A stretch of 64,000 nt of DNA, from positions 1 through 64,000 of the forward strand of contig NZ_JAEKKT010000135.1 in NCBI RefSeq assembly GCF_019510245.1. Direction: 5' to 3'. A model generated the notes under the pieces. The model was not told the DNA's origin, did not search any database, and worked only from the letters and a program-made list of their open reading frames with translations. The DNA comes from Streptomyces sp. GTDB lineage: Bacteria > Actinomycetota > Actinomycetes > Streptomycetales > Streptomycetaceae. This document shows positions 53,798 to 61,885 of the stretch, in pieces (within the stretch, counting starts at the first letter, position 1; every line of letters starts with the position of its first letter). Position numbers and translations under genes: made by a program.

Positions 53798-53812
53798 TTA
53801 GATTTCGTCTAA
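53798..53812. promoter_or_regulatory. Inverted repeat in the SCO4983-like promoter
   Basis: TTAGA-TTTCG-TCTAA, a perfect 5-5-5 inverted repeat. On the minus strand it lies between a weak -35 (GTCAAC) and a good -10 (TAGGAT, 53796-53791), so a bound protein would control the promoter. Confidence 0.5.
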
Positions 53813-53849
53813 AGTTGACCCGGGTCACGGAGGGTGGTCCGGCGGGTGC

Positions 53850-55061
53850 CTAGGGCTGCCCGTACCCGTCCAGGAACCGGCCGATCCGGGTGATCGCGTC
53901 CCGCAGATCGCCGACCGTCGGCAGGGTCACCACCCGGAAGTGGTCCGGCTCCGGCCAGTTGAAGCCGGTGCCCTGGACGACCATGATCTTCTCCTGCCGC
54001 AGCAGGTCGAGGACCATCTGCCGGTCGTCCTTGATCTTGAAGACCTGGGGGTCGAGGCGCGGGAAGAGGTACAGCGCGCCCTTGGGGCGGACGCAGCTCA
54101 CGCCCGGGATCTGGGTGAGCAGGTCGTAGGCGAGGTCCACCTGCTCCTTCAGCCGCCCGCCCGGCAGTACGAGGTCGTTGATCGTCTGGCGTCCGCTGAG
54201 CGCGGCCACGACCCCGTGCTGACCGGGCATGTTCGCGCACAGCCGCATGTTCGCGAGGATCGTGAGGCCCTCGATGTAGGACTCGGCGTGCGCCCGGGGC
54301 CCGGAGACGGACATCCAGCCGACCCGGTAGCCGGCCACCCGGTACGCCTTGGACATGCCGTTGAAGGTGAGTGTGAGGAGATCCGGCGCGATGGCGGCGG
54401 TCGGGGTGTGCGTGGTGCCGTCGTAGAGGATCTTGTCGTAGATCTCGTCCGAGCAGACGAGCAGGTTGTGGCGCCGGGCGATGTCGGTCAGCCCGCGCAG
54501 CATCGCCTCGTCGTACACCGCGCCCGTCGGGTTGTTCGGGTTGATGATGACGATCGCCTTGGTGCGGTCGGTGACCTTGCGCTCGACGTCGGCGAGGTCG
54601 GGCATCCAGTCCGACTGCTCGTCGCAGCGGTAGTGCACGGCCGTGCCGCCGGACAGGGAGACGGCCGCGGTCCACAGCGGGTAGTCGGGGGCCGGGACCA
54701 GGACCTCGTCGCCGTCGTCCAGGAGGGCCTGCATCGCCATCACGATCAGCTCGGAGACGCCGTTGCCGATGAAGACGTGCTCGACGTCGGTCTCGATGCC
54801 GATGGTCTGGTTGTGCATGACGACCGCCCGCCGGGCCGCCAGCAGGCCCTTCGCGTCGCCGTAGCCGTGCGCCGAGGAGACGTTCCGGAGGATGTCCTCC
54901 AGGATCTCCGGGGGGCACTCGAAGCCGAAGGCGGCCGGGTTGCCGGTGTTGAGCTTGAGGATGCGGTGTCCTGCCGCCTCGAGCCGCATCGCCTCCTCCA
55001 GAACCGGACCCCGGATCTCGTAACAGACATTGGCGAGCTTCGTCGACTGGATCACCTGCAT
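53850..55061 (-). CDS. PLP-dependent aminotransferase (AlaA-like, class I)
   Basis: 403 aa, fold-type I. Family landmarks: GNPAAFGFECPPEI, VFIGNGVSELIVMAMQALLDDGD, INPNNPTGAVY, SDEIYDKILYDG, and the PLP lysine in FNGMSKAYRVAGYRVGW. The best match in my memory is the alanine-synthesising glutamate-pyruvate aminotransferase (AlaA) group. ATG 55061 is the clear start. No co-transcribed gene. Confidence 0.9.
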   Translation of the reverse strand: MQVIQSTKLANVCYEIRGPVLEEAMRLEAAGHRILKLNTGNPAAFGFECPPEILEDILRNVSSAHGYGDAKGLLAARRAVVMHNQTIGIETDVEHVFIGNGVSELIVMAMQALLDDGDEVLVPAPDYPLWTAAVSLSGGTAVHYRCDEQSDWMPDLADVERKVTDRTKAIVIINPNNPTGAVYDEAMLRGLTDIARRHNLLVCSDEIYDKILYDGTTHTPTAAIAPDLLTLTFNGMSKAYRVAGYRVGWMSVSGPRAHAESYIEGLTILANMRLCANMPGQHGVVAALSGRQTINDLVLPGGRLKEQVDLAYDLLTQIPGVSCVRPKGALYLFPRLDPQVFKIKDDRQMVLDLLRQEKIMVVQGTGFNWPEPDHFRVVTLPTVGDLRDAITRIGRFLDGYGQP

Positions 55062-55230
55062 GCCGTGAGCTTACGGCGCGGTAACGCCCGCCGACCCGTG
55101 TTTTCCACCACTTGAGATGCAGGTGGGGGACGTCCGGGGGGCAGCCGGAGCCCGGGCGGGGCTCGGCGGTTTGGCCTGTTATCGCCGGTAGCTGTCTCAA
55201 AGGCCCCTCCCCTCCCTACAATCCGCGTCC

Positions 55231-55911
55231 ATGCCGAGACCTGCCGAGGACGAGACCGGGGCGCCCAGCGTCTACCGACCCGAGGGTGAACCGGCCCCTG
55301 CCTACGAGGGGTACCGGGACCCGGCGGCCGCGCACGGCTGGCTCAACGCCTACGACGAGACGCGCGAGCTGCCGACGATCGCGCCCGCCGCGCCCGCCGC
55401 GCCCGCCGCGCCGGACGTGCCGGGCGCACCGGGTCCGGGCCGGGCGGAACGGCGACGGCAGGCGCGCGGGGCGCGCGGCCGGCGCGGCACGTACGTCGTC
55501 GCCGCGGCGGGAGCGGTGGGCGCCGCGTCCGTACTCGCGCTGATCACCGGCCTCCCCTTCTCCTCTTCCTCCTCGTCGCCGGCCGACGGCACACCGGCCG
55601 GCCAGAACCGCACGAAGCACACGACGGACGACTCGCCGGCCGCGGCGGCGCCCGAGCAGAGCCAGCGCACCGCGTCCGCCGCCCCGCCGACATCGGCCGC
55701 GCCGGCCGCCGCGCCTGCCACGACCGCCCCGCCGGCCCGGTCCGCCGCGTCCGCGAGTGTCGCCCCCGACGCCTCGCCGAGCGCCACCGCGACCCGCGGG
55801 GCGAGCACCGCGCCGTCGTCGACCGCCACGACCGGCACCCCCGCGCCGACTCCGACGGGCGGCGGCCACGGTTGGGGGCACGGGAGGGGTGGCGGCGGCA
55901 GATCCCATTAG
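55231..55911 (+). CDS. Single-pass membrane protein with low-complexity outer domain
   Basis: 226 aa. A cytoplasmic N-terminus with Pro/Ala repeats (IAPAAPAAPAAP) and a basic patch (RRRQARGARGRRG), one transmembrane helix (VVAAAGAVGAASVLALITG), then a Ser/Thr/Ala/Pro-rich extracellular tail ending in a Gly/His-rich segment. No domain is recognisable. The composition is typical of surface-exposed or stalk-like proteins of Streptomyces. Confidence 0.65.
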   Translation: MPRPAEDETGAPSVYRPEGEPAPAYEGYRDPAAAHGWLNAYDETRELPTIAPAAPAAPAAPDVPGAPGPGRAERRRQARGARGRRGTYVVAAAGAVGAASVLALITGLPFSSSSSSPADGTPAGQNRTKHTTDDSPAAAAPEQSQRTASAAPPTSAAPAAAPATTAPPARSAASASVAPDASPSATATRGASTAPSSTATTGTPAPTPTGGGHGWGHGRGGGGRSH

Positions 55912-55987
55912 GGAAGGCTCCGGGCCCGGACGCTGCCCAAGTCCTCGCCCAAATAGGTAAGTTGGCCCCTTCGGCGGAAGGGGCCGC

Positions 55988-56446
55988 ATGGAGTTCTCGC
56001 TGCTCGACGACGAACCCGCCGGCGGATCGGACGGGGATCTGCCCGGCGCCGGACGGGCTGCCCGGCGGCCGGCGAAGCTGCTGCACGACTCCCGGTCGGC
56101 CACCCCGCTGACACTCGCCGTGGACGCAGGCAGCCGGGGCGGGCGGGCGGCGCTGCGCACACCCTCGGCGCCGAGTGGGTGGAGGCGGCCCCGCACCGGC
56201 CCCGGCGGATGCCCGTCGAGGCGGACGACGAAGAACACGGCGGAGCCGTCGAAGAGGCCCCCGTCCCGCCGGGCCGCCGGATCGGCGAACCCCGCGTCCC
56301 GTTCCGTTCCGCGTGTGACGTCGGACATCACTTGGTCCGCAGGACGGGTGGAGAGGATCCGGCCGGCTGCCGGGCAGCTCTGGGCCACCGGGACGTCCGG
56401 GCATGCCGACGCCGCCTGCGCGGAAATCCGCCAACGCCGTTCCTGA
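55988..56446 (+). pseudogene. Probable frameshifted hypothetical gene
   Basis: ATG 55988 has GGAAGGGGCCGC upstream and reads MEFSLLDDEPAGG, then SRSATPLTLAVDAG. Around 56140-56160 the protein-like sequence passes to another frame, which continues TLGAEWVEAAPHRPRRMPVE. Neither frame alone looks like a whole protein. I do not recognise a family; decay or a sequence error are both possible. The rest of the 55912-56551 gap holds nothing else I can support. Confidence 0.35.
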
Positions 56447-56551
56447 AACAGCTCCTTGCCCGTGCGGCCGCTTGGGTTGAGAATGTGCATGACAATCAGC
56501 GGGTGGCCGGAAGATCTCCGGTCACCCTCGTCGTATAGAGGGGACCCCCAC

Positions 56552-57385
56552 ATGAACAAGCCTCTCGTCGCCGCGCTCGCCTCCCTGGCCATCACCGGGA
56601 TCGGCACGGCTCCGGCGGTCGCCGCGCCGCAGACGGCCAAGGCCGCGGCGGTGACCGTCAACTTCGCGGGCACCGTCTCGCTCAGCAACTGCTCCGGCTC
56701 CGTCATCCGCTTCCCGAACTCCGCGGACAGCGACCCGGCGCTGGTCCTCACCAACGGCCACTGCCTGGAAACCGGCTTCCCGGAGCCCGGCGAGGTCATC
56801 ACCGGCCAGTCCTCCAGCCGTACCTTCGGGCTGCTGAACTCCTCCGGCACCAGGGTCGCCACGCTCCGCGCCAACCAGGTCGTCTACTCGACGATGACCG
56901 ACACCGACATCACGATCTACCGCACCACCACGACGTACGCGGCGATCAAGAGCTCCTACGGCATCAGCCCGCTCACCGTCAGCGCCGCCCACCCCGTCGC
57001 CGGCACCGCCATCAAGGTCGTCTCCGGGTACTGGAAGACGATCTACAGCTGCAACATCGACGGGTTCGTGTACCGGCTCAAGGAGGGCGACTGGACCTGG
57101 AAGGACTCGGTCCGCTACACCTCCGCGTGCAACACGATCGGGGGGACGTCGGGGTCGCCGGTGATCGACACCAGCACGGGGCAGGTCGTCGCCGTCAACA
57201 ACACCGGCAACGAGGACGGGGAGCGGTGCACCGTCGACAACCCGTGCGAGGTGGACGCGAACGGGAACGTCACGGTTCGGCAGGGGATCAACTACGCGGA
57301 GGAGACGTACCTCATTCCGGCGTGCTTCACGACGGGGAATGTGCTGAACCTGAGTGCGAGTGGTTGCACCCTGCCCAAGCCGTAG
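56552..57385 (+). CDS. Secreted trypsin-like serine protease
   Basis: 277 aa with a Sec signal peptide (LVAALASLAITGIGTAPAVA). The S1 fold keeps all three catalytic residues: His in LVLTNGHC, Asp in TDTDITIYR, and Ser in GGTSGSPVID. Several Cys (NCSGS/GHC, SCNID, SACNT, ERCTVDNPCE) suggest disulfides. ATG 56552 starts the signal peptide, with GAGGGGAC upstream. It is likely an exported scavenging protease active on extracellular protein. Confidence 0.92.
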   Translation: MNKPLVAALASLAITGIGTAPAVAAPQTAKAAAVTVNFAGTVSLSNCSGSVIRFPNSADSDPALVLTNGHCLETGFPEPGEVITGQSSSRTFGLLNSSGTRVATLRANQVVYSTMTDTDITIYRTTTTYAAIKSSYGISPLTVSAAHPVAGTAIKVVSGYWKTIYSCNIDGFVYRLKEGDWTWKDSVRYTSACNTIGGTSGSPVIDTSTGQVVAVNNTGNEDGERCTVDNPCEVDANGNVTVRQGINYAEETYLIPACFTTGNVLNLSASGCTLPKP

Positions 57386-57423
57386 CGTTCCGCTGGGGGC
57401 GCCGTTTTCGGGTGCCGCGCCGT

Positions 57424-57464
57424 GGGGGCTGGTCGCGCAGTTCCTCGCGCCCCTAAAGGGGCGC
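57424..57464 (+). repeat. Streptomyces palindromic repeat, class A
   Basis: GGGGGCTGGTCGCGCAG, then TTCCTC and the hairpin GCGCCCC-TAAA-GGGGCGC. It lies across the end of the convergent gene at 57453 and between two convergent genes, where it can act as a bidirectional terminator. It is nearly identical to 61239-61279. Confidence 0.8.
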
Positions 57465-59063
57465 CCTTCGTACCGCTCGTCCAGCCAGTACGTCCGTTCT
57501 GTGGCCGTCCTCGATCACGAAGCGGCCGTCGATCAGGACGTGTGGGATGCCTGTCGGCGGCCGGCGGGGGTTCTCGAACGTCGAGCCTGCCGCGACCGTC
57601 CGTGGGTCGAAGAGGACGACGTCGGCGCGGTAGCCCTCGCGGATCAGGCCGCGGTCCGGCAGGCGCAGCCGGGCCGCGGGGCGGGCGGTGAGGTGGGCGA
57701 CGCACTCCTCCAGGGAGAGCACGCCCAGCTCCCGTACGTAGTGGCCGAGGTAGTGCGGGAACGTGCCGTAGGCGCGGGGGTGGGGTTTCGTGCCCTGGAG
57801 GATGCCGTCCGACCCGCCCGTGTGGACCGGGTGGCGCATGATCGTGCGGACGTTCTCCTCGTGGCCGACGTGCTGGAGGATCGTGGTGCTCAGGCGGTCG
57901 GTGACCAGGAGGCGGCGGGCCGTCGTCCAGGGGGACTCGCCGCGGGCGTCCGCCGACTCCTGGACCGTACGGCCGACGAACTCCGCCAGCGCGGGGTCGC
58001 CCACGCCCGAGACCTCGATGGTGTCCCACTCGATGGGCACCCCGTGGCAGCCGTCGGAGCCGACGGCCTCCAGGTGGTGGCGGATGCGACCGGCCGTCTC
58101 GTCGTCCGCCAGGCGGGCGAGGGCCGCCGCCGGGCCGCCCTCGTTGGCCCAGCTCGGCAGCATCGCCGCGAGCGTCGTGCTGCCGGGGGTGTAGGGATAG
58201 GTGTCGAGGGTGATGTCGGCGCCGGCGGCGAGGGCCTTGTCGAGGAGGGCCAGCAGTTCGGGGGCCCGGCCCTTGTTCACGCCGAAGTTCATGGTGGCGT
58301 GGGCCAGATGGAGCGGGCAGTCCGCCTCCCGGGCCAGGGCCACCATCTCCGCGTACGCCTCCAGCGCGCCGGCCCCGTACGAGCGGTGGTGCGGGCAGTA
58401 GTAGCCGCCGTACTCCGCCACCACCCGGCACAGCTCGGTCAGTTCGGCGTCCGGCGCGTACATGCCGGGGGTGTAGGTGAGGCCGGAGGACAGGCCGACC
58501 GCGCCCTGGGCCATGCCCTCGGCCACCAGCCGGCGCATGTGGTCCAGCTCCGCCGGGGTCGCCGCCCGGTCCTCCCAGCCGACGGCGAGCGCGCGGACCG
58601 TGCCCTGGGGGACGAGGTAGGCCGCGTTGACGGCGATGCCGCGGTCGAGGCGGTCCAGGTACTCGCCCACCGACCGCCAGTCGAAGTCGATGTCCTCGCC
58701 TGAGCCGTTCCAGCCGGCGATCGCGCTGCGGACCTCCGCCAGCGTGCGGTCGTCTACCGGGGCGTACGAAAGCCCGTCCTGGCCCAGCACTTCCAGGGTC
58801 ACCCCCTGCGCGGCCTTCGCGCTGTGGTCGGGGTCGCGCAGCAGGGCCAGGTCGCTGTGGGCGTGCATGTCGACGAAGCCGGGGGAGAGGACCAGGCCCT
58901 CCGCGTCCAGCTCGCGCATCGCGCGCGGGCGCTGGCAGCCCGCCGCCGCGGCCTCCTTGACGATCGACACGATCCGGCCGCCGTCGATCACCACGTCGGC
59001 GCGGTAGGAGGGTTCCCCGCTCCCGTCGACGACGTCCGCGTCCCGGATGACGAGCTGCTCCAC
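57453..59063 (-). CDS. N-acyl-D-amino-acid deacylase (D-aminoacylase family)
   Basis: 536 aa, a metal-dependent amidohydrolase that frees D-amino acids from N-acyl forms. Motifs: SPGFVDMHAHSDLALL (HxH metal site), GLTYTPGMYAP with GLSSG, HHRSYGAGALE, HLAHATMNFG, and the catalytic Asp in HTGGSDGIL. GTG 59063 has AGGAGGGACC just upstream. The C-terminal ~10 residues are encoded by the palindromic repeat. Eight bp separate it from the D-serine-dehydratase-like gene upstream, so they form one operon. Confidence 0.9.
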   Translation of the reverse strand: MEQLVIRDADVVDGSGEPSYRADVVIDGGRIVSIVKEAAAAGCQRPRAMRELDAEGLVLSPGFVDMHAHSDLALLRDPDHSAKAAQGVTLEVLGQDGLSYAPVDDRTLAEVRSAIAGWNGSGEDIDFDWRSVGEYLDRLDRGIAVNAAYLVPQGTVRALAVGWEDRAATPAELDHMRRLVAEGMAQGAVGLSSGLTYTPGMYAPDAELTELCRVVAEYGGYYCPHHRSYGAGALEAYAEMVALAREADCPLHLAHATMNFGVNKGRAPELLALLDKALAAGADITLDTYPYTPGSTTLAAMLPSWANEGGPAAALARLADDETAGRIRHHLEAVGSDGCHGVPIEWDTIEVSGVGDPALAEFVGRTVQESADARGESPWTTARRLLVTDRLSTTILQHVGHEENVRTIMRHPVHTGGSDGILQGTKPHPRAYGTFPHYLGHYVRELGVLSLEECVAHLTARPAARLRLPDRGLIREGYRADVVLFDPRTVAAGSTFENPRRPPTGIPHVLIDGRFVIEDGHRTDVLAGRAVRRAPL

Positions 59064-59071
59064 GGTCCCTC

Positions 59072-60349
59072 CTAGAAGAACGTACGGATGTAGTCGACGA
59101 CCGTCCCGTCCGCCTCGGCCACCGGGATCAGCTGCCACTTGTCGAACGACGTGCACGGGTGGGAGAGGCCGAGGCCCAGCCAGTCCCCGACCTCCAGGTC
59201 CGCCTCGGGGCCGGTGCGCAGCCAGGCGTGCTGGTCGGACAGACCGGTGACCGAGACACCGGTCGCCAGGCGCTCGGTGCCCGCCCGGCGGATCACCTGG
59301 GCGACGGGGAGGTCGAGGTCGTAGGCCGCGTCCCGCTTGCCCGCGTTGGCGAACGCCTGCTCCGGGGAAGGACGGGAGACGATCTGCGTCCAGAGCCGGA
59401 AGGCGGGCTCCAGGGCGCCCTCCTCGGGGACCCGGTTGAAGGGGGTGACGTCCCGGTAGCGGCCGTCGTCGTGCGAGACGTACGCACCCGAGCGCAGCAA
59501 CTTCAGTACCGGGAGCGAGAGTTCGGGGATCTCGGCGAAGACGTCCGCGACCGCGTCGAACCAGGCGCTGCCGCCCGCGCTCACCACGATCTCCGCCAGG
59601 CCCGCGAACCGGCCCGCCTTGTCGAACTCGGCGGCGAGGGCGACCAGCCGGCGCAGGTAGGCGTGCACCCGGTCCGGGTCCGCCTGCGGGACCTCGCCCT
59701 CGTACCCCGCCACCCCGACCAGCCGCAGCGTCCGCGTTGCGGCCACCGCGTCCGCGACCGCCACGCACTCCGCCTCGGTACGGACGCCGGTACGGGCGCC
59801 CTCCCCGGCGGCCAGCTCGACCACGACGTCCACGGGGCGGGCGGCCCCGCGCAACGCCTCGTCCATCAGCTCGACCCCGCGCACGGAGTCGACGTAACAG
59901 ACGAAACGGAAGTCCGCGTCGCGTCCCAGCTCGGCGGCGATCCAGCGGAGCGCCGGGGCGTCCACCAGCTCGTTCGCGAGGAAGATCCGACGGGTGCCGA
60001 ACGCCCGCGCCACCCGCACCTGGTGCGGCACGGCGAGGGTGATGCCCCACGCCCCGCGCTCGGTCTGCCGTCTGAACAGCTGCGGGGCCATGGAGGTCTT
60101 GCCGTGCGGGGCGAAGGCGAGGCCGTGCCGCTGCGTGTACGACTCCATCAGCGCGAGGTTGTGCTCCAGGCGCTCGGCGGAGAGGGCCAGCACCGGGGTC
60201 GGGAAGCCGTCCTCGAAGAGGTTGCGGCGCTGGGCGGCCAGTTCGCCGACGGTGAGGCCCTCGGCGTCCGGCGGGAGGCCCTTGAAACGGTGGTCGACGC
60301 GTTCCTCCGCGAGCCGGGCGAGCGCTTCGGTGCCGGTGTCGAGGGACAC
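59072..60349 (-). CDS. Amino acid deaminase, D-serine-dehydratase-like (alanine-racemase fold)
   Basis: 425 aa, a fold-type III PLP enzyme. The N-terminal barrel has the PLP lysine in LAFAPHGKTSMAPQ. The C-terminal D-serine-dehydratase-like domain contains LLRSGAYVSHDDGRY and GLGLSHPCTSFDKW, where the His and Cys would bind zinc. Homologues act as D-serine dehydratases, D-threonine aldolases or general D-amino-acid deaminases. GTG 60349 has GGGAGGC upstream. With the deacylase it would take N-acyl-D-amino acids to keto acids. Confidence 0.88.
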   Translation of the reverse strand: MSLDTGTEALARLAEERVDHRFKGLPPDAEGLTVGELAAQRRNLFEDGFPTPVLALSAERLEHNLALMESYTQRHGLAFAPHGKTSMAPQLFRRQTERGAWGITLAVPHQVRVARAFGTRRIFLANELVDAPALRWIAAELGRDADFRFVCYVDSVRGVELMDEALRGAARPVDVVVELAAGEGARTGVRTEAECVAVADAVAATRTLRLVGVAGYEGEVPQADPDRVHAYLRRLVALAAEFDKAGRFAGLAEIVVSAGGSAWFDAVADVFAEIPELSLPVLKLLRSGAYVSHDDGRYRDVTPFNRVPEEGALEPAFRLWTQIVSRPSPEQAFANAGKRDAAYDLDLPVAQVIRRAGTERLATGVSVTGLSDQHAWLRTGPEADLEVGDWLGLGLSHPCTSFDKWQLIPVAEADGTVVDYIRTFF

Positions 60350-60370
60350 GGAGCCTCCCTGATCAGGTGG

Positions 60371-60387
60371 GTTGCATAGGGTGCAAC
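60371..60387. promoter_or_regulatory. Candidate IclR operator in the divergent promoter
   Basis: GTTGCA-TAGGG-TGCAAC, a perfect 6-5-6 inverted repeat, with a second GCAA-CGTCCA-TTGC overlapping to the right (60383-60396). It lies 22 bp upstream of the deaminase gene and about 100 bp upstream of the kinase gene, in position to control both directions. The regulator encoded in the cluster is the IclR protein at 61882. Confidence 0.6.
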
Positions 60388-60490
60388 GTCCATTGCGTAT
60401 ATCGCTTACCGCTGTCTAACATCCACGCCAACGCCGGGTCAATGGAGCCCGCAGCGCCCCCTTCCCCGACGACGAGGAGCCACCACCATC

Positions 60491-61885
60491 GTGAAGGCCA
60501 CCGGCGCCGTTGACGCCGTGGACGTCGTCGCGCTCGGCGAGTCCATGGTGACGTTCCTGCCCACCCGGCCGGGGCGCCTCGCTGACGTACCGTCCTTCGA
60601 CCGCGCCATCGGCGGCGCGGAGTCCAACGTGGCCTGCGCGCTGGCCGCCGCCGGGCACACCGTGCGGTGGGTCAGCCGGGTCGGGGCGGACGGGTTCGGC
60701 GACCACCTGGTCGAGACGATCGGGGCACACGGCGTCGACGTCTCGTCCGTCGGGCGCGATCCCGCGCGTCCGACGGGCGTGTACTTCCGTACGGCCGGGG
60801 ACCGGGCGACGGATGCGCACGAGGTGGCCTACTACCGGGCGGGGTCGGCGGCGTCCGCGATGTCGGCGGCGACGGTGGACCTGGCGGCGGTGCGCGCGGG
60901 CCGGATCCTGCACCTGTCGGGGATCACGGCCGCGTTGTCGGAGGGCTGCCTGGAGCTGCTGCGCGAGCTGACGGCTTCCGCCGGGGGAGGCCGCCCGGTG
61001 GTGTCGTTCGACGTGAACTACCGGGCGGGGCTGTGGGCTGGGTCCGCGGGCGCCGGGGTGCTGCTCGACCTTGCCCGGCGCGCGGACCTGGTGTTCGTCG
61101 GCGAGGACGAGGCGGAGCAGGCGTGGGGGGTGACGGGGGGACCGACGGCGATCCGGGAGCTGCTGCCGGAGCCGGAGGTGCTGGTCGTGAAGCAGGCAGC
61201 AGCGGGGGCGACGGCTTTCGTTTCGGCCGCAGCCCGGTGGGGGCTGGTCGCGCAGTTCCCCGCGCCCCTTACGGGGCGCTCCTCAGCCGCGTCTCGCACA
61301 ACAGCGCCCGACTCCCCTCGCCCGGACGACGCATCCAGCGCGGTGGGCGCATCCAGCGCGGTGGACGCACTCAGCCCGGCCAACGCAACCAGCGCGGTGG
61401 ACGCACTCGGCCCGGCCAACGCCCCCAGCGCGGTGGACGCCCCCAGCGCGGTGGACGCACTCAGCCCGGCGGACGCACCCAGTCCGGCGGGCTCACTCAG
61501 CTGCGGGCAGTCGTGCCGCTGGGGCGGCACGGGTGGGCGCAGCGGCACCCTGGCAGCGCCGGTAAGCGTCCCCACCCCCCGGCCCGCCGGAACTTTCGAA
61601 CCCGCTCCCGCTGTCGACGTCGTGGCGACCGTCGGTGCCGGTGACGCCTTTGCCGCCGGGTTTCTCTCCGGCGTCCTCCGCGGCCTCCCGGTCGGGCAGA
61701 TGCTCAGGCTCGGCCACCTCTTCGCCGCCGCCGCGCTCACCACCCCCGCCGACCTCGCCCCGCCCCCCGGCCGCGACACCACCGACCGGCTGACCGCCCT
61801 GGACACCGGCGCGTGGGAGAGACTTCGACTCGGCCCCGGCTGGACCGAAGCCGACGCGGCCGAAGAGGAGGTACGCACCCCATGA
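60491..61885 (+). CDS. PfkB-family sugar (2-keto-3-deoxygluconate-type) kinase with repeat insertion
   Basis: 464 aa; typical family members have 300-340. The kinase core is intact at both ends: VVALGESMVTFLP, GGAESNVACALA, FDVNYRAGLW, and the anion hole ATVGAGDAFAAGFLSG with the catalytic Asp. Between KQAAAGATAF and VDVVATVGAG lie about 135 extra residues encoded by a palindromic repeat and an 18-bp minisatellite (61239-61507). The insert falls in a surface region before the ATP-binding motif, so activity may survive. GTG 60491. The stop overlaps iclR (ATGA). Confidence 0.85.
   Translation: MKATGAVDAVDVVALGESMVTFLPTRPGRLADVPSFDRAIGGAESNVACALAAAGHTVRWVSRVGADGFGDHLVETIGAHGVDVSSVGRDPARPTGVYFRTAGDRATDAHEVAYYRAGSAASAMSAATVDLAAVRAGRILHLSGITAALSEGCLELLRELTASAGGGRPVVSFDVNYRAGLWAGSAGAGVLLDLARRADLVFVGEDEAEQAWGVTGGPTAIRELLPEPEVLVVKQAAAGATAFVSAAARWGLVAQFPAPLTGRSSAASRTTAPDSPRPDDASSAVGASSAVDALSPANATSAVDALGPANAPSAVDAPSAVDALSPADAPSPAGSLSCGQSCRWGGTGGRSGTLAAPVSVPTPRPAGTFEPAPAVDVVATVGAGDAFAAGFLSGVLRGLPVGQMLRLGHLFAAAALTTPADLAPPPGRDTTDRLTALDTGAWERLRLGPGWTEADAAEEEVRTP
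61239..61279 (+). repeat. Streptomyces palindromic repeat, class A, inside the kinase gene
   Basis: GGGGCTGGTCGCGCAGTTCC followed by the hairpin GCGCCCC-TTAC-GGGGCGC. Its translation begins WGLVAQFPAPLTGR. It is the same element as at 57424-57464 (which has TAAA in the loop). Confidence 0.85.
61328..61507 (+). repeat. 18-bp tandem repeat (minisatellite), about 10 units
   Basis: Units start at 61328 and every 18 bp after; the common unit is GACGCATCCAGCGCGGTG, alternating with GACGCACTCAGCCCGGCC. Nine units are clear (to 61489) and a tenth is degenerate. They encode hexapeptides such as DASSAV and DALSPA. The unit length keeps the frame, so copy number can change without breaking the kinase. 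Confidence 0.9.

Noticed and set aside
55370..55420. Tandem GCGCCCGCC repeats as a mobile or regulatory repeat
   Set aside because: They encode the Ala-Pro tract of the membrane protein and are explained by codon bias in a low-complexity segment.
59072..60050. N-terminal extension of the deacylase to 865 aa
   Set aside because: The extension overlaps the deaminase gene out of frame and has no homology. GTG 59063 has a strong ribosome-binding site and starts the conserved amidohydrolase sequence.
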